From: Rhodanobacter sp. AS-Z3 | GTDB taxonomy: Bacteria > Pseudomonadota > Gammaproteobacteria > Xanthomonadales > Rhodanobacteraceae | Assembly (NCBI RefSeq): GCF_029224025.1 | Contig: NZ_CP119392.1 | Location: 1,325,001-1,389,000 of the forward strand | Direction of reading: 5' to 3' | Length of the DNA: 64,000 nt | Shown: positions 1 to 10,550 of the stretch, piece after piece | How positions within the stretch are numbered: position 1 is the first letter of the stretch | Layout of the letters: each line of letters opens with the position of its first letter | Translations under genes and position numbers: made by a program | The notes under the pieces: generated by a model | Seen by the model: only the letters and a program-made list of their open reading frames with translations | What the model was told of the DNA's origin: nothing | The model's database searches: none

Positions 1-1
1 G

Positions 2-1402
2 CGCCGCGTGCAACGCGGTGATGCATTTTTTGCCTTGCGTGGCAGCCAGGCCCATGGCACTGCTTTTGCTGCGGCTGCCGTGCAGCGTGGCGCGCGGGTC
101 GTGCTCGCCGAAGCGCCGATGACCGAGCAGGCGGCGGCGCTGGATGTGCCGGTGTTGTGGATTGATGGGCTGCACACGCAAGTTGGCGAGATCGCCGCGC
201 GTTTCTATCAGCGGCCCAGCGAATCGTTGCGCATGGTTGGTGTCACCGGCACCAATGGCAAGACCTCGTGCGTGCAATTGCTGGCGCAGGCGCTGACCTT
301 GCTGGGCCATCGCGCGGCGTCGATCGGCACGCTGGGTGCCGGCCTGCACGGTCAGCTGCATGAAGGCGAGCGCACCACACCCGATGCGATCAGCGTGCAG
401 GAGCAACTGGCAGCGTTTCGCGACAATCGCGCCAGCCATGTGGCGATGGAAGTTTCCTCGCACGCGCTGGTGCAGGGGCGGGTGGCTGCTGTCGATTTTG
501 AAGTGGCTGCGTTTACCAACCTCACCCGCGACCATCTCGACTACCACGGCAGTATGGAGTCCTATGGCGCTGCCAAGGCGCGGCTGTTCACCTGGCCCGG
601 GCTGCGCAGTGCGGTGGTCAATACCGATGACACCTTCGGTCGCAGTCTGCCAACGCAGCTGCCGCAGGGCGTGCAATTGTTGCGCTTCAGCGCCGCCGGC
701 GACAGCGAGGCGGAGATCGCCGCCAGCGCCATCGTCACTTCCGCCGAGGGCCTGGCTTTCCACTTGCGTACGCCGTGGGGCAGCCGGGTTATTCGCAGCC
801 AGTTGATCGGCCGTTTCAACGTGGCCAATTTGCTGACCGTGGTGGGCTGTCTTGGTGCGCTGGGCGAGTCGTTCACGCAGATCATTGAAGTGCTTGCCCG
901 GTTGCAGCCGGTGAACGGACGCATGAGCCGCCTCGGTGGCGTTCGTGGCCAGCCGCTGGTCGTGGTCGACTACGCCCACACACCGGATGCGATTGAGCAG
1001 GCATTGAGCGCTGTACGTGCACATTGCGCGGGAAAGTTGATCTGTGTGTTTGGCTGCGGCGGTGAGCGTGATGCGGGCAAGCGTCCATTGATGGGCGAGA
1101 TCGCGGCGCGACTCGCCGACGTGGCGATCGTCACCGACGACAACCCGCGTGGCGAAGACGGCGATGCGATCGTGGCGCAGATCGTTGCCGGCATGACGGC
1201 AGCGCCGGCGATGGCGGTCGAACGTGATCGCGCAGTGGCGATCGCCAATGCGCTGGCGCTGGCGGGGCCGGGCGATGCGGTGCTGATTGCCGGCAAGGGC
1301 CATGAAACCTATCAGGACGGTGCGACCGGCAAGCATCCTTTCGATGACCTGCAGGTGGCGCGCGCAGCTTTGGAACAGTTGCCGCGGGAGCACTGCGCAT
1401 GA
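2..1402 (+). CDS. murE: MurE, UDP-MurNAc-tripeptide synthetase (5' partial)
   Basis: Cytoplasmic Mur ligase that adds meso-diaminopimelate to UDP-MurNAc-L-Ala-D-Glu. The frame is open from base 2, before any good start, and the first visible residues RRVQRGDAFFALRG match the middle of the N-terminal substrate domain, so roughly the first 30-40 residues lie outside the window. The ATP-binding loop VTGTNGKTS is near base 240. The motif DDNPRGED near base 1138 contains the DNPR signature associated with meso-DAP rather than lysine specificity. The TGA stop overlaps the murF ATG (ATGA), implying coupled translation in the dcw operon. Confidence 0.97.
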   Translation, partial: RRVQRGDAFFALRGSQAHGTAFAAAAVQRGARVVLAEAPMTEQAAALDVPVLWIDGLHTQVGEIAARFYQRPSESLRMVGVTGTNGKTSCVQLLAQALTLLGHRAASIGTLGAGLHGQLHEGERTTPDAISVQEQLAAFRDNRASHVAMEVSSHALVQGRVAAVDFEVAAFTNLTRDHLDYHGSMESYGAAKARLFTWPGLRSAVVNTDDTFGRSLPTQLPQGVQLLRFSAAGDSEAEIAASAIVTSAEGLAFHLRTPWGSRVIRSQLIGRFNVANLLTVVGCLGALGESFTQIIEVLARLQPVNGRMSRLGGVRGQPLVVVDYAHTPDAIEQALSAVRAHCAGKLICVFGCGGERDAGKRPLMGEIAARLADVAIVTDDNPRGEDGDAIVAQIVAGMTAAPAMAVERDRAVAIANALALAGPGDAVLIAGKGHETYQDGATGKHPFDDLQVARAALEQLPREHCA

Positions 1403-2772
1403 TGGCCCTGGGTACCGTTGCGATGTGGACCGGCGGCCGCCTGCTGGCGGGTGATGTCGAAGTCACTGGCGTGGCCATTGATACACGCAAGCTGAAGCAG
1501 GGCGACCTGTTTGTGGCGATCAAGGGCGAGCATGTCGATGGTCACGACTATCTCGCTGAAGCGGCGGCGCGTGGCGCGGTGGCCGCGATGGTCACCCGCA
1601 AGGTCGACAGTGAACTGCCCCAGGTGCTGGTCAACAACGCCGAGCTGGCGCTGGGTGATCTGGCCAGTGCGGTGCGTGCACAGCGTGACGTGCGCGTGGT
1701 GGGGATTACCGGTTCCAACGGCAAGACCACGGTAAAGACGCTGGTTGCCTCGATTCTTTCGCGGCACGGTCGCACCCATGTCAGCAGCGGCAACTACAAC
1801 AACGAATTGGGCCTGCCGTTGAGCCTGCTGGCGATGCCGGTCGACACCGAATATGCGGTGTTCGAGATGGGTGCCGGCAAGCCCGGCGACATCGCGTATC
1901 TGGCTGCCATTGCACGGCCCGATATCGGCCTTATCACGCTCATTGCGCCGGCGCATCTTGAGCGTATGGGCAGTATCGAAGGCGTGGCCGAAACCAAAGG
2001 TGCGCTGTATCAGGCGTTGCCGGTCGATGGTGTGGCGATCGTCAATGCTGACGACGCCTTCGCCAACTTCTTCGTCGGCCTGGCCGGAACGCGTGAAGTG
2101 ATGCGCTTCGGTCTGGATCATCAGGCAGATGTCGGAGCGGACATCATCGAGCTGCGTGTGGATGGCTCGCACTTCGTGTTGAGTACGCCGCAGGGCGATG
2201 CCGAAGTCGTGTTGCCGCTACCGGGTCGGCACAACATCGCCAACGCGCTGGCTGCCGCGGCCGTGGGGCTGGCATTGCAGGTGCCGCTATCGACCATCGT
2301 CGCGGGACTGGAACAGTCGCATGGCGTTGCCGGTCGCCTGCGTCGCGAAGTGGCTGCGGGTGGCTGGACGCTTATCGACGACAGTTACAACGCCAATCCC
2401 AGTTCGATGGCGGCGGCGATCGACACCTTGCTGCTCGCCGGCGGCGAGCGCTGGCTGGTGCTGGGCGACATGGCTGAGCTGGGAGCAGACGCGCATGCGC
2501 TGCATGCCGGTATTGGCGCGCTGGCGCGCGAGCGTGGGGTTGAACGCTTGTATGCCGTGGGTTCGCTGGGCAGGGCAACGGTCGAAGCGTTCGGTGAAGG
2601 TGCCATCCACTTTGAGAACCAGCCTGCGCTGATTGCAGCGCTGCAGGCGCAGTTGCATCGCGGCGTCACCTGCCTGGTGAAGGGCTCGCGTTCGGCCGGT
2701 ATGGAGCAGGTTGTTGCTGCGCTGCTGGGTAATGCAGACAAGAACAACGGGGGTGCCTCGCATGCTGCTTGA
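1399..2772 (+). CDS. murF: MurF, UDP-MurNAc-tripeptide D-alanyl-D-alanine ligase
   Basis: Completes the cytoplasmic peptidoglycan precursor by adding D-Ala-D-Ala to UDP-MurNAc-tripeptide. The product is 457 aa, normal for the family. The Mur-ligase P-loop [12 protein letters not shown] lies near residues 104-115, and the C-terminal domain carries [13 protein letters not shown], typical of MurF. The start overlaps the murE stop as ATGA. The 3' end overlaps the mraY start by 11 bp, so the gene is translationally embedded in the dcw operon. Its D-Ala-D-Ala substrate is supplied by ddl further downstream. Confidence 0.98.
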   Translation: MMALGTVAMWTGGRLLAGDVEVTGVAIDTRKLKQGDLFVAIKGEHVDGHDYLAEAAARGAVAAMVTRKVDSELPQVLVNNAELALGDLASAVRAQRDVRVVGITGSNGKTTVKTLVASILSRHGRTHVSSGNYNNELGLPLSLLAMPVDTEYAVFEMGAGKPGDIAYLAAIARPDIGLITLIAPAHLERMGSIEGVAETKGALYQALPVDGVAIVNADDAFANFFVGLAGTREVMRFGLDHQADVGADIIELRVDGSHFVLSTPQGDAEVVLPLPGRHNIANALAAAAVGLALQVPLSTIVAGLEQSHGVAGRLRREVAAGGWTLIDDSYNANPSSMAAAIDTLLLAGGERWLVLGDMAELGADAHALHAGIGALARERGVERLYAVGSLGRATVEAFGEGAIHFENQPALIAALQAQLHRGVTCLVKGSRSAGMEQVVAALLGNADKNNGGASHAA

Positions 2773-3862
2773 GTTGGCGGACTGGATGGCACGGCATTTC
2801 ACCGCCTGGCATCTGTTCCAGTACATCACCTTCCGCACGATCATGGCGGCGCTGACTGCGTTGTCGATGTCGCTGCTGTGTGGGCCGTGGCTGATCAACC
2901 GACTGGCGGCGCTGAAGGCAGGTCAGGTAGTGCGCAGCGACGGTCCGCAGACGCATCTGGTCAAGGCCGGCACACCGACCATGGGCGGCGTGATGATCCT
3001 GCTGTCGGTCACCGTGTCGACCCTGCTCTGGGCCGACCTGCACAACCGCTACGTATGGGTGGTGCTGGCCGTTCTGTTGAGCTTCGGTGCGATCGGCTTC
3101 TACGACGACTATCGCAAGCTGGTGTTGAAGGACAGTCGTGGGCTGGCCAGCCGCTGGAAGTATTTCTGGCAGTCGGTGTGCGGCCTTGGTGCCGCGCTGT
3201 TTCTGTACTACACCGCGCCACATGCCACTGCGGGATTGCCGGTGGCGGAGACCGCGCTGTACGTGCCGCTGTTCAAGCACGTGGTGTTGCCGCTGGGCCT
3301 GTTCTTCATCGTCATCACCTATTTCATGATCGTCGGCTTCTCCAACGCGGTGAACCTTACCGACGGTCTGGACGGTCTGGCGATCATGCCCACCGTCCTG
3401 GTTTCCGGTGCGCTCGGCGTGTTTGCCTATCTCGCTGGCAACAAGGTTTTCTCCGAATACCTCGGCATTCCGTCGATTCCGGGCGCGGGTGAACTGGCAA
3501 TCTTTACCGGCGCGCTGGCCGGTGCAGGTCTGGGCTTCCTGTGGTTCAACACCTATCCGGCGCAGGTGTTCATGGGTGATGTGGGCGCACTGGCGATGGG
3601 CGCCGCGCTGGGCTGCGTCGCGGTGATCGTGCGTCAGGAAATGGTACTGCTGGTGATGGGTGGCGTGTTCGTGATGGAGACCGCGTCGGTGATGATCCAG
3701 GTGGCCAGCTTCAAGCTCACCGGCAAGCGTGTCTTCCGCATGGCGCCGATCCATCACCACTTCGAATTGAAGGGCTGGCCCGAACCTCGCGTGATTGTGC
3801 GTTTCTGGATCATCAGCGTCGTGCTGGTGCTGATCGGTCTTGCCACGTTGAAGGTGCGCTGA
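2762..3862 (+). CDS. mraY: MraY, phospho-MurNAc-pentapeptide translocase
   Basis: Polytopic inner-membrane enzyme that moves phospho-MurNAc-pentapeptide onto undecaprenyl phosphate to make lipid I. The product is 366 aa and closely follows the E. coli protein, including [40 protein letters not shown] and [19 protein letters not shown], which hold the catalytic aspartates and the HHH motif. The frame is open upstream to 2711, but [13 protein letters not shown] at 2762 matches the family N-terminus and has a G-rich stretch just upstream. The stop and the next start overlap as TGATG, leading directly into ftsW with no murD between them. Confidence 0.98.
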   Translation: MLLELADWMARHFTAWHLFQYITFRTIMAALTALSMSLLCGPWLINRLAALKAGQVVRSDGPQTHLVKAGTPTMGGVMILLSVTVSTLLWADLHNRYVWVVLAVLLSFGAIGFYDDYRKLVLKDSRGLASRWKYFWQSVCGLGAALFLYYTAPHATAGLPVAETALYVPLFKHVVLPLGLFFIVITYFMIVGFSNAVNLTDGLDGLAIMPTVLVSGALGVFAYLAGNKVFSEYLGIPSIPGAGELAIFTGALAGAGLGFLWFNTYPAQVFMGDVGALAMGAALGCVAVIVRQEMVLLVMGGVFVMETASVMIQVASFKLTGKRVFRMAPIHHHFELKGWPEPRVIVRFWIISVVLVLIGLATLKVR

Positions 3863-5103
3863 TGCCGATCTTCGACGCCGCCACTCAGGCCAAACGTCGC
3901 ACCGGACCGCGCGGCAGCTTCGATCTGTGGTTGCTGGTCGCGCTGATCGGGCTGGCCAGCGTGGGCGTGGTGATGGTGACGTCGAGCTCGATCTCGGTAG
4001 CCGACAGCCAGCACATCGGTGCGTTCTACTTCCTGAAAAAGCACTTGCTGTTTCTCGGTATCGGCCTGATCGCCGCCGGCGTTGCCATGCGCACCGAGTT
4101 GAAGCTGCTGGAAAAGTTTGCCTTCCCGTTGCTGGCGCTGGCCTTCCTGCTGCTGCTGGCGGTGTTCGTGCCGCACTTCGGGATGCGCATCAATGGTGCG
4201 CGACGCTGGCTCAACTTGCTGGTCACCACGTTCCAGCCGGTCGAAGCGGTGAAGCTGATTCTGGTGGTCTACGTGGCCAGTTATCTGGTGCGTCACCGCG
4301 AAAGTGTGGAGACCCGTTTCCTTGGCCTGTTCAAGCCGGTGATGGTGGCGGGTCTGATCGTGCTGTTGCTGCTGGCGCAGCCGGACTTTGGTTCCGCCAC
4401 GCTGGTGATCGCGGTGACCATCGCGATGGTCTGGCTCGGCGGTGCGCGACCGATCTTCCTGTTCCTGATGGGCTTGCCGTTGATGCCGTTGCTGTACATC
4501 GCAGCGACCGGCGAGAGCTACCGCATGAAGCGGCTCACCTCGTTCATGGACCCGTGGAAGGACCCGTTCAACGACGGCTTCCAGCTGACCCAGTCATTGA
4601 TGGCGATTGGTCGCGGCGAATGGACGGGCGTCGGTCTGGGCTCCAGCGTGCTGAAGCTGTCCTATCTGCCCGAAGCGCACACCGATTTCATTTTTGCAGT
4701 GATCGGCGAGGAGCTGGGACTGGCCGGCGTGATCCTGGTGATCAGCCTGTTCGGGCTGGCGGTAGGGCGTGGTTTGTACATCGGATTGAAGGGCGTTGAA
4801 GTCGGTCAGCGCTTCGCCGGCTACGTCGCCTTTGGCATCTCGTTGATGCTGGCGATGCAGGCTTTCGTCTCGGTCGGCGTGAACCTTGGCGCGTTGCCGA
4901 CCAAGGGCTTGACCTTGCCGCTGATCAGCTACGGCGGCTCGTCGATGGCGCTGACCTGCGCGATGGCCGGTGTGTTGCTGCGTGCCACTTATGAAATCAA
5001 TCGTGCACTGGACGCGCGGCAAATGGCTACGCGGATGCCAGCCGCTGTCGCAGCTGCGGATGTGAATGACGCAAACAAGTCGCGCGAGGCGGTACCCGCA
5101 TGA
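3862..5103 (+). CDS. ftsW: FtsW, SEDS-family septal peptidoglycan glycosyltransferase
   Basis: Inner-membrane SEDS protein that polymerises lipid II at the septum together with FtsI (encoded upstream of the window in the usual order). The 413-aa product has about ten hydrophobic segments and the SEDS signatures NGARRWLNL, PDFGSATLVI and LPLISYGGSSMALT. The N-terminus is short and charged before the first membrane segment, as in FtsW. Overlaps with mraY (TGATG) and murG (ATGA) show tight coupling. RodA is the main alternative for a SEDS protein; the gene context favours FtsW. Confidence 0.96.
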   Translation: MPIFDAATQAKRRTGPRGSFDLWLLVALIGLASVGVVMVTSSSISVADSQHIGAFYFLKKHLLFLGIGLIAAGVAMRTELKLLEKFAFPLLALAFLLLLAVFVPHFGMRINGARRWLNLLVTTFQPVEAVKLILVVYVASYLVRHRESVETRFLGLFKPVMVAGLIVLLLLAQPDFGSATLVIAVTIAMVWLGGARPIFLFLMGLPLMPLLYIAATGESYRMKRLTSFMDPWKDPFNDGFQLTQSLMAIGRGEWTGVGLGSSVLKLSYLPEAHTDFIFAVIGEELGLAGVILVISLFGLAVGRGLYIGLKGVEVGQRFAGYVAFGISLMLAMQAFVSVGVNLGALPTKGLTLPLISYGGSSMALTCAMAGVLLRATYEINRALDARQMATRMPAAVAAADVNDANKSREAVPA

Positions 5104-6173
5104 CCGCGCAGCGTCCCGTATTGATCATGGCCGGCGGTACCGGTGGTCACATTTTCCCGGGCCTCGCGGTGGCCGACTGCCTGCGCGCGAAGGGGGTGCC
5201 GGTGGTTTGGCTGGGCGCGCTCGGCGGCATGGAGACCACGGTAGTGCCGGCCCATCAGATCGAACTGCACACGGTTGCGGTGGGTGGCCTGCGCGGCAAG
5301 GGTTGGAAGACCCGACTGCTGGCGCCGCTGATGTTGTTGCGTTCGCTCATCGCATCGCTGGCCGTGTTGCGCCAGGTGAATCCGCGCAGCGTGTTGTCGA
5401 TGGGTGGCTATGTCGCCGGCCCCGGTGGCGTGGCTGCATGGTTGTTGCGTCGACCGCTGCTGGTGCATGAGCAGAACCGCGTAGCTGGATTCACCAATCG
5501 CAAACTCGCCGGCCTGGCACAGCGCGTGCTGGCGGGTTTTGCCGATGCCCTGCCGCACGCCGAATGGGTTGGCAATCCGGTGCGTGATGCGATCGCAGCG
5601 CTGCCGCCGCCGGCGCAGCGCATGACGGGCCGTGATGGCAAGCCGCGCTTGCTGGTACTGGGCGGCAGCCTGGGCGCGCGTGCGCTGAACCTCGCGCTGC
5701 CGCAGGCGCTGGCGCTGCTGCCGGCGGAACAACGTCCTGACGTGCTGCACCAGTGCGGCACTCGCGGATTGGACGAGGCGCGTGCCGCCTATGAGAAAGC
5801 CGGCGTGCAAGCCGAGGTGGTTTCATTCATTGACGACATGGCGGCAACTTACGGGTGGGCTGACCTTGCCGTGTGCCGCGCGGGTGCGTTGACCCTCGCC
5901 GAGCTGGCTGCGGTGGGACTGGGCTCCGTGCTGGTGCCGTTTCCGCATGCAGTAGACGACCACCAGACGCGCAATGCCGAAGTCATGGTGGCCGTGGGCG
6001 CGGCTGAACTGATGCAGGAGAGTGAGCTGGACATACAGATTTTGTCGCAGCGGCTGGAGTCGCTGCTGGGTGATCGCGAGCGCTTGCTGGCCATGGCCGA
6101 GGCCGCGCGCACGCTGGCCAAGCCGGATGCCGCGAATGTGATTGCGCAGGCTTGCCTGGAGGTCGCCGCATGA
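5100..6173 (+). CDS. murG: MurG, lipid II synthase (UDP-GlcNAc transferase)
   Basis: Membrane-associated GT28 glycosyltransferase that adds GlcNAc to lipid I. The 357-aa protein has the N-terminal glycine-rich loop MAGGTGGHIFPG (about residues 10-21), a second G-loop LVLGGSLGARALN and the C-terminal donor-binding segment CRAGALTLAELAAVGLGSV. The start overlaps the ftsW stop as ATGA, and its own stop overlaps the chosen murC ATG in the same way. Confidence 0.98.
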   Translation: MTAQRPVLIMAGGTGGHIFPGLAVADCLRAKGVPVVWLGALGGMETTVVPAHQIELHTVAVGGLRGKGWKTRLLAPLMLLRSLIASLAVLRQVNPRSVLSMGGYVAGPGGVAAWLLRRPLLVHEQNRVAGFTNRKLAGLAQRVLAGFADALPHAEWVGNPVRDAIAALPPPAQRMTGRDGKPRLLVLGGSLGARALNLALPQALALLPAEQRPDVLHQCGTRGLDEARAAYEKAGVQAEVVSFIDDMAATYGWADLAVCRAGALTLAELAAVGLGSVLVPFPHAVDDHQTRNAEVMVAVGAAELMQESELDIQILSQRLESLLGDRERLLAMAEAARTLAKPDAANVIAQACLEVAA

Positions 6174-7609
6174 CGCCGCGTCGATTGCACTCGCATGAAG
6201 ATCCGATGAGCACCTTCCGTCGGGTTCACTTCATCGGAATCGGCGGCGTCGGCATGAGTGGCATCGCCGAGGTACTGCACAATCTGGGCCATGCCGTGTC
6301 CGGTTCCGACCGGGCAAATTCGCCGACCGCACAGCGGCTGCAGAAGCTGGGCATCACCGTGCACGTCGGCCATGCGGTGGAGAACATCGGCGACGCCGAC
6401 GTGGTGGTGACGTCCAGCGCAATCAGGCAGGACAACCCCGAGCTGGTCGCTGCCCGCGAGGCGCGCATTCCGGTGATTCCGCGTGCGGAGATGCTGGGCG
6501 AACTGATGCGCTTCCGCCGCGGCGTGGCGATTGCCGGCACCCACGGCAAGACCACCACGACCAGTCTCACCGCCAGCGTGCTGGCCGAAGCGGGTTACGA
6601 CCCGACCTTCGTGATCGGCGGTCAGCTCAACGCCGCCGGTGCGAATGCGCGGCTGGGCACCGGCCAGTATCTGGTTGCCGAGGCCGACGAATCCGATGGC
6701 TCGTTCCTGCTGCTGTCGCCGGTGATCGCGGCGGTCACCAATATCGACGCCGATCATCTGGAGAACTACCACGGCGATTTTGCCGAGGTGAAAAAAGCCT
6801 TCGCCGACTTCCTGCACCGGTTGCCGTTCTATGGCCTGGCCGTGCTGTGCGTTGATGATGCGGAAGTGGCGGTGTTGGCCAAGTCGACCACACGCCGGGT
6901 GATGACTTACGGCATCGACACGGTGGACGCCGATGTGCGCGCGCTCAACGTGAGCCAGCACGGCTTCGAGATGCATTTCGATCTGCAGCTGCCTGGGCGC
7001 GACGAACTACTGCCGGTGAAGCTCAATCTGCCGGGTCGGCACAATGTGCTGAATGCGTTGGCGGCGGCAGCCATCGGCTGGCAGCTCGGCGTTGAGGCTG
7101 CTGCGCTGGCGCGTGCACTGGAGAACTTCGAGGGCGTGGGTCGTCGTTTCCATCGGCGCGGTGAACTCGCGCTGGACCACGGCAGTGTGTTGCTGATCGA
7201 CGACTACGGCCATCACCCGCGCGAACTTGCTGCCGTGTTTGCTGCCGCCCGCGGCGGCTGGCCGGAGCGTCGTCTGGTGGTGGGTTTCCAGCCACACCGC
7301 TACAGCCGCACTCGCGATCTGCTGGATGACTTTGCCAACGTATTGGCTGAAGCCGACGTGCTGGTGTTGACCGACGTGTATCCCGCGGGCGAAGCGCCGA
7401 TCGCCGGTGCCGACGGACGCGCGCTGGCGCGTGCCGTGCGTGCGCGCGGCAAGGTCGATCCAGTGCTGGTCGAACATCCGCGTGATCTGAAAGACAGCCT
7501 GCCGGCGCTGCTGCGCGACGGCGATTTGTTGATGCTGCTCGGTGCCGGTGACATCGGCGCCGCAGCGGTGGAACTGGCCCAGCTGGGTAACCTGAGGACA
7601 CACAAGTGA
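6170..7609 (+). CDS. murC: MurC, UDP-N-acetylmuramate-L-alanine ligase
   Basis: First amino-acid ligase of the peptidoglycan branch, adding L-Ala to UDP-MurNAc in the cytoplasm. It has [17 protein letters not shown] at the N-terminal nucleotide-like fold, the P-loop [12 protein letters not shown], and the C-terminal [11 protein letters not shown] motif. I chose ATG 6170 because it overlaps the murG stop (ATGA) and follows a GGAGG at about 6157-6161. ATG 6206 (MSTFRRVHF) is a plausible shorter start with a weaker ribosome site. The length is about 479 aa, close to the family norm. Confidence 0.96.
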   Translation: MTPRRLHSHEDPMSTFRRVHFIGIGGVGMSGIAEVLHNLGHAVSGSDRANSPTAQRLQKLGITVHVGHAVENIGDADVVVTSSAIRQDNPELVAAREARIPVIPRAEMLGELMRFRRGVAIAGTHGKTTTTSLTASVLAEAGYDPTFVIGGQLNAAGANARLGTGQYLVAEADESDGSFLLLSPVIAAVTNIDADHLENYHGDFAEVKKAFADFLHRLPFYGLAVLCVDDAEVAVLAKSTTRRVMTYGIDTVDADVRALNVSQHGFEMHFDLQLPGRDELLPVKLNLPGRHNVLNALAAAAIGWQLGVEAAALARALENFEGVGRRFHRRGELALDHGSVLLIDDYGHHPRELAAVFAAARGGWPERRLVVGFQPHRYSRTRDLLDDFANVLAEADVLVLTDVYPAGEAPIAGADGRALARAVRARGKVDPVLVEHPRDLKDSLPALLRDGDLLMLLGAGDIGAAAVELAQLGNLRTHK

Positions 7610-8562
7610 GCGCGAACCCCAGCATGGCCAGAATCACCGATGCCGCCCAGTTCGGCCGCGTCGCCGTGGTGATGGGTGGCAGTTCGGCTGAACGTGAAGT
7701 GTCGCTGGACTCCGGTCGCAATGTGCTCGAAGCGTTGCGGGCGCGCGGCATCGACGCGCAGGCCATCGATGGCATTCCGGCGTTGCTCGATGCGCTGCGC
7801 GCCGGCCACTTCGCGCGCGTGTTCAACATTCTGCACGGCCAGCATGGCGGTGGTGAGGATGGCGTGCTGCAGGGCGCGCTGGAATCGCTGCACGTGCCCT
7901 ACACCGGTTCAGGCGTGCTCGGCTCGGCGCTGTCGATGGACAAGACCCGCTCCAAGCGCGTGTGGCAGTCGCTCGGTCTGCCCACGCCGAAGTTCGTGGC
8001 GTTGCCGCGTGGCGCCGACGTGCATGCGGCAGCGCGTCAGGTGGGCTTTCCGTTGATCGTGAAGCCGGCCTGTGAAGGTTCCAGCGTGGGTGTCACCCGC
8101 GTGTTCGATGCTTCGCAGCTGGAACAGGCCGTGGAGTTGGCAGCGAAATATCCGGGTGACCTGCTGATGGAAACCCTGATTGAAGGCGATGAGCTCACCG
8201 TCGCCATCCTTGGTCGGCAGGTGCTGCCGTCGATCCACATTGTGCCGAAGGGCGCGTTCTACGACTACAACGCCAAGTACATCGCCGAAGACACCTTGTA
8301 TCTGTGCCCCGGCCAGGAGGGCGAGGCGGAAGCGGAGTTGCGTGTGCTGGCGTTGCAGGCGTTCGACGCGCTCGGTTGTGCCGGTTGGGGCCGGGTCGAC
8401 GTGATGCGTGATCGCGCCGGCCGCAACTGGCTGCTGGAAGTGAACACCGCCCCGGGCATGACCTCGCACTCGTTGGTGCCGAAGGCCGCCGCGGTAGAAG
8501 GCATCGACTATCAGGAACTGTGCTGGCGCGTGCTGGAAACCAGTTTTCGGGAGGGCTTGTGA
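7606..8562 (+). CDS. ddl: D-alanine-D-alanine ligase
   Basis: ATP-grasp enzyme producing the D-Ala-D-Ala used by MurF. The 318-aa product has [17 protein letters not shown] at the N-terminus, [14 protein letters not shown] in the ATP-grasp core and the metal and substrate segment [20 protein letters not shown] at the end, so it is a Ddl rather than a D-Ala-D-Lac type. The start is GTG overlapping the murC TGA (GTGA), with GAGG about 8 bp upstream. ATG 7624 is an alternative. Its position between murC and ftsQ matches a DdlB-type dcw copy. Confidence 0.96.
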   Translation: MSANPSMARITDAAQFGRVAVVMGGSSAEREVSLDSGRNVLEALRARGIDAQAIDGIPALLDALRAGHFARVFNILHGQHGGGEDGVLQGALESLHVPYTGSGVLGSALSMDKTRSKRVWQSLGLPTPKFVALPRGADVHAAARQVGFPLIVKPACEGSSVGVTRVFDASQLEQAVELAAKYPGDLLMETLIEGDELTVAILGRQVLPSIHIVPKGAFYDYNAKYIAEDTLYLCPGQEGEAEAELRVLALQAFDALGCAGWGRVDVMRDRAGRNWLLEVNTAPGMTSHSLVPKAAAVEGIDYQELCWRVLETSFREGL

Positions 8563-9293
8563 AGGGAGCCGTCCGCCTCGCTGCCTGGTGTCTGGCCATG
8601 GTCCTTGTGGCGCTGCCGATCGTTGGCCTGTTGCGCGGCTGGTTCGCCGCGGATCGCTGGCCGGTGACGCAATTGACTGTGCAGGCTGAATTCAAGCATG
8701 TCAGCGAAAGCGACATCCGCGCCGCCGTGGGTCCGCGCTTGGGCAAGGGCTTCTTTGCGCTGGATCTGGAGGGTGTGCAGAAAGCCGTGGCAGCGCTGCC
8801 GTGGGTGGAGTCGGTCGAGGCGCGCAAGCGCTGGCCGGACACTTTGCAGTTGCGTATCTATGAGCGCCAGCCGTTCGCGCGCTGGAACGACAAGCAGTTG
8901 ATCAGTCGGCAAGGGCTGGTATTCGATGCGCCCGGCATGGACAACCTCGGCGAGCTGCCGGGATTGCATGGCCCGGACGCGCGGCTGGCCGAAGTAGTCA
9001 GTTTCTACGCCGATACGCAGAAGGCCTTCGCCGGCACGCACCTGCAGATCAGCGGCGTGGCGCTGACCGAACGCGGTAGCTGGAGCATCACTACCCGCAG
9101 TGGTGCGCAAATCGTGATCGGTGATCGCGAAGAAGCTGGCCGCCGTCTGCGCCGTTTCCTCGAGGTGTATCCGCAGCTGATCGCCGGGCACGCCGATGGT
9201 TTCGCCTACGCCGATCTTCGCTACACCAATGGATTCGCCGTGCGCTGGCCGCAAGCGGCCGCCGTCAACGCTGGAGGTTCGCCTCGCACATGA
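8559..9293 (+). CDS. ftsQ: FtsQ, divisome assembly protein
   Basis: Bitopic inner-membrane division protein that recruits FtsB and FtsL. From the chosen GTG at 8559 the product is 244 aa: a short basic N-terminus, one membrane span ([15 protein letters not shown]), then a POTRA-like region ([15 protein letters not shown]..) and the conserved [23 protein letters not shown] stretch, quoted here only in part as [15 protein letters not shown]. The GTG overlaps the ddl TGA (GTGA) and follows GGAGGG. The open frame extends back to 8520, but that start would lie well inside ddl. The 3' end overlaps a five-codon ORF leading to ftsA. Confidence 0.93.
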   Translation: MKGAVRLAAWCLAMVLVALPIVGLLRGWFAADRWPVTQLTVQAEFKHVSESDIRAAVGPRLGKGFFALDLEGVQKAVAALPWVESVEARKRWPDTLQLRIYERQPFARWNDKQLISRQGLVFDAPGMDNLGELPGLHGPDARLAEVVSFYADTQKAFAGTHLQISGVALTERGSWSITTRSGAQIVIGDREEAGRRLRRFLEVYPQLIAGHADGFAYADLRYTNGFAVRWPQAAAVNAGGSPRT

Positions 9294-9307
9294 GCATTTC
9301 CCTATGA
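9290..9307 (+). promoter_or_regulatory. Five-codon mini-ORF bridging ftsQ stop and ftsA start
   Basis: An ATG overlaps the ftsQ TGA (ATGA at 9290-9293) and opens a frame of only five codons (MSISL). Its own TGA overlaps the ftsA ATG in the same manner (ATGA at 9304-9307). The nearest strong Shine-Dalgarno, GGAGG at 9273-9277, is 12 bp from this ATG but 26 bp from the ftsA ATG. A ribosome-handover role is an inference; the overlaps themselves are visible. Confidence 0.35.
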
Positions 9308-10536
9308 AGCCGCGCAACGACAAGCAGCTGGTCGTCGGTCTCGATATTGGCACCTCGAAAGTGGTGGCGATTGTCGGCGAGTACGAGCCGGGCGAGCCGA
9401 TCACCGTGATCGGTATCGGCACCCATGTATCGCGCGGCATGAAGCGCGGCTCGGTGGTCGACATTGAATCCACCGTGCATTCGATCCAGCGCGCGGTGGA
9501 AGAAGCCGAGCTGATGGCTGGTTGTGACATCCGCTCGGTCTACGCATCGATTTCCGGCAGTCATCTGGAAACCCGCAACTCGCACGGCAACGCGGCCATC
9601 CGCGACCGCGAGGTCACCGCCGCCGATCTGGAACAAGTGCTGGAAGCGGCCAGCGCGGTGGCGATTCCAGCTGATCGCAAGGTGCTCTACAAGGAGTCGC
9701 AGGAATACCGTATCGACGGCCAGGATGGCATTCGCCATCCGGTCGGCATGAGCGGCGTGCGGCTGGAAGCGAACGTGCATCTGGTCACCGGCGCGGCGGC
9801 GGCCGTGCAGAACATCACCAAGTGCATCCAGCGCTGCGGCTTGACCGTGGACGAACTGGTGCCGTCCGCGCTGGCCAGTGCCAAGGCGGTGCTGACTGAC
9901 GACGAGCGCGAACTGGGCGTGTGCCTGGTCGACATCGGCGCCGGCACCACCGACATCGCGATCTACACCCAGGGTTCGATCCGCTATACCGCCTCGCTGC
10001 CGGTCGGTGGCGATCAGGTCACCAGCGACATTGCCTACGGCGTGCACACGCCCACCGCGCATGCCGAGGAAATCAAGATCAAGTACGCCTGCGCGCAGAC
10101 CGGTCTGGCGCATGCGGAGGAAACCATCCAGGTGCCCAGCGTCGGCGATCGCCCGCCACGTCGGCTCGCCCGGCAGTCGCTGGCGCAGAGCGTACAGGCG
10201 CGCTACGAGGAGATTTTCGAGATGGTGCAGGACCAGTTGCGCCGCTCCGGCTACGAGAGCCTGGTGGCGGCCGGCGTGGTGCTGACCGGTGGCGCTTCAA
10301 AGATGGAAGGCGCGCTGGAACTGGCCGAGGAAATTTTCCACAAGATGGTGCGCATCGGCGTGCCGCAACAAATTGATGGGCTCGGCGACGTCGTCTCCAG
10401 TCCGCTGCATGCCACCGGCGTGGGCCTGCTGCTGCACGGCGCACGCGCTGGCGGCATGCGGGTAGGCGGACAGGTGGGCGGCAGCGTCGGTGGGCTGGTC
10501 GGCAAAGTGCGCGGCTGGCTGACCCGGAATTTTTGA
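9304..10536 (+). CDS. ftsA: FtsA, actin-like divisome protein
   Basis: Peripheral membrane ATPase that anchors FtsZ to the membrane. The 410-aa protein begins MKPRNDKQLVVGLDIGTSKVVAI, with the phosphate-1 loop DIGTSK. LVDIGAGTTDIAIY is the second phosphate loop and VLTGGASKMEG the adenosine motif. The C-terminal tail VRGWLTRNF is an amphipathic membrane-targeting helix as in other FtsA. The frame is open to 9196, but the upstream part overlaps ftsQ and is not FtsA-like, so 9304 is used even though its ribosome site is distant (see the mini-ORF at 9290). Confidence 0.97.
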   Translation: MKPRNDKQLVVGLDIGTSKVVAIVGEYEPGEPITVIGIGTHVSRGMKRGSVVDIESTVHSIQRAVEEAELMAGCDIRSVYASISGSHLETRNSHGNAAIRDREVTAADLEQVLEAASAVAIPADRKVLYKESQEYRIDGQDGIRHPVGMSGVRLEANVHLVTGAAAAVQNITKCIQRCGLTVDELVPSALASAKAVLTDDERELGVCLVDIGAGTTDIAIYTQGSIRYTASLPVGGDQVTSDIAYGVHTPTAHAEEIKIKYACAQTGLAHAEETIQVPSVGDRPPRRLARQSLAQSVQARYEEIFEMVQDQLRRSGYESLVAAGVVLTGGASKMEGALELAEEIFHKMVRIGVPQQIDGLGDVVSSPLHATGVGLLLHGARAGGMRVGGQVGGSVGGLVGKVRGWLTRNF

Positions 10537-10550
10537 GCAAAAGGTTTCGG

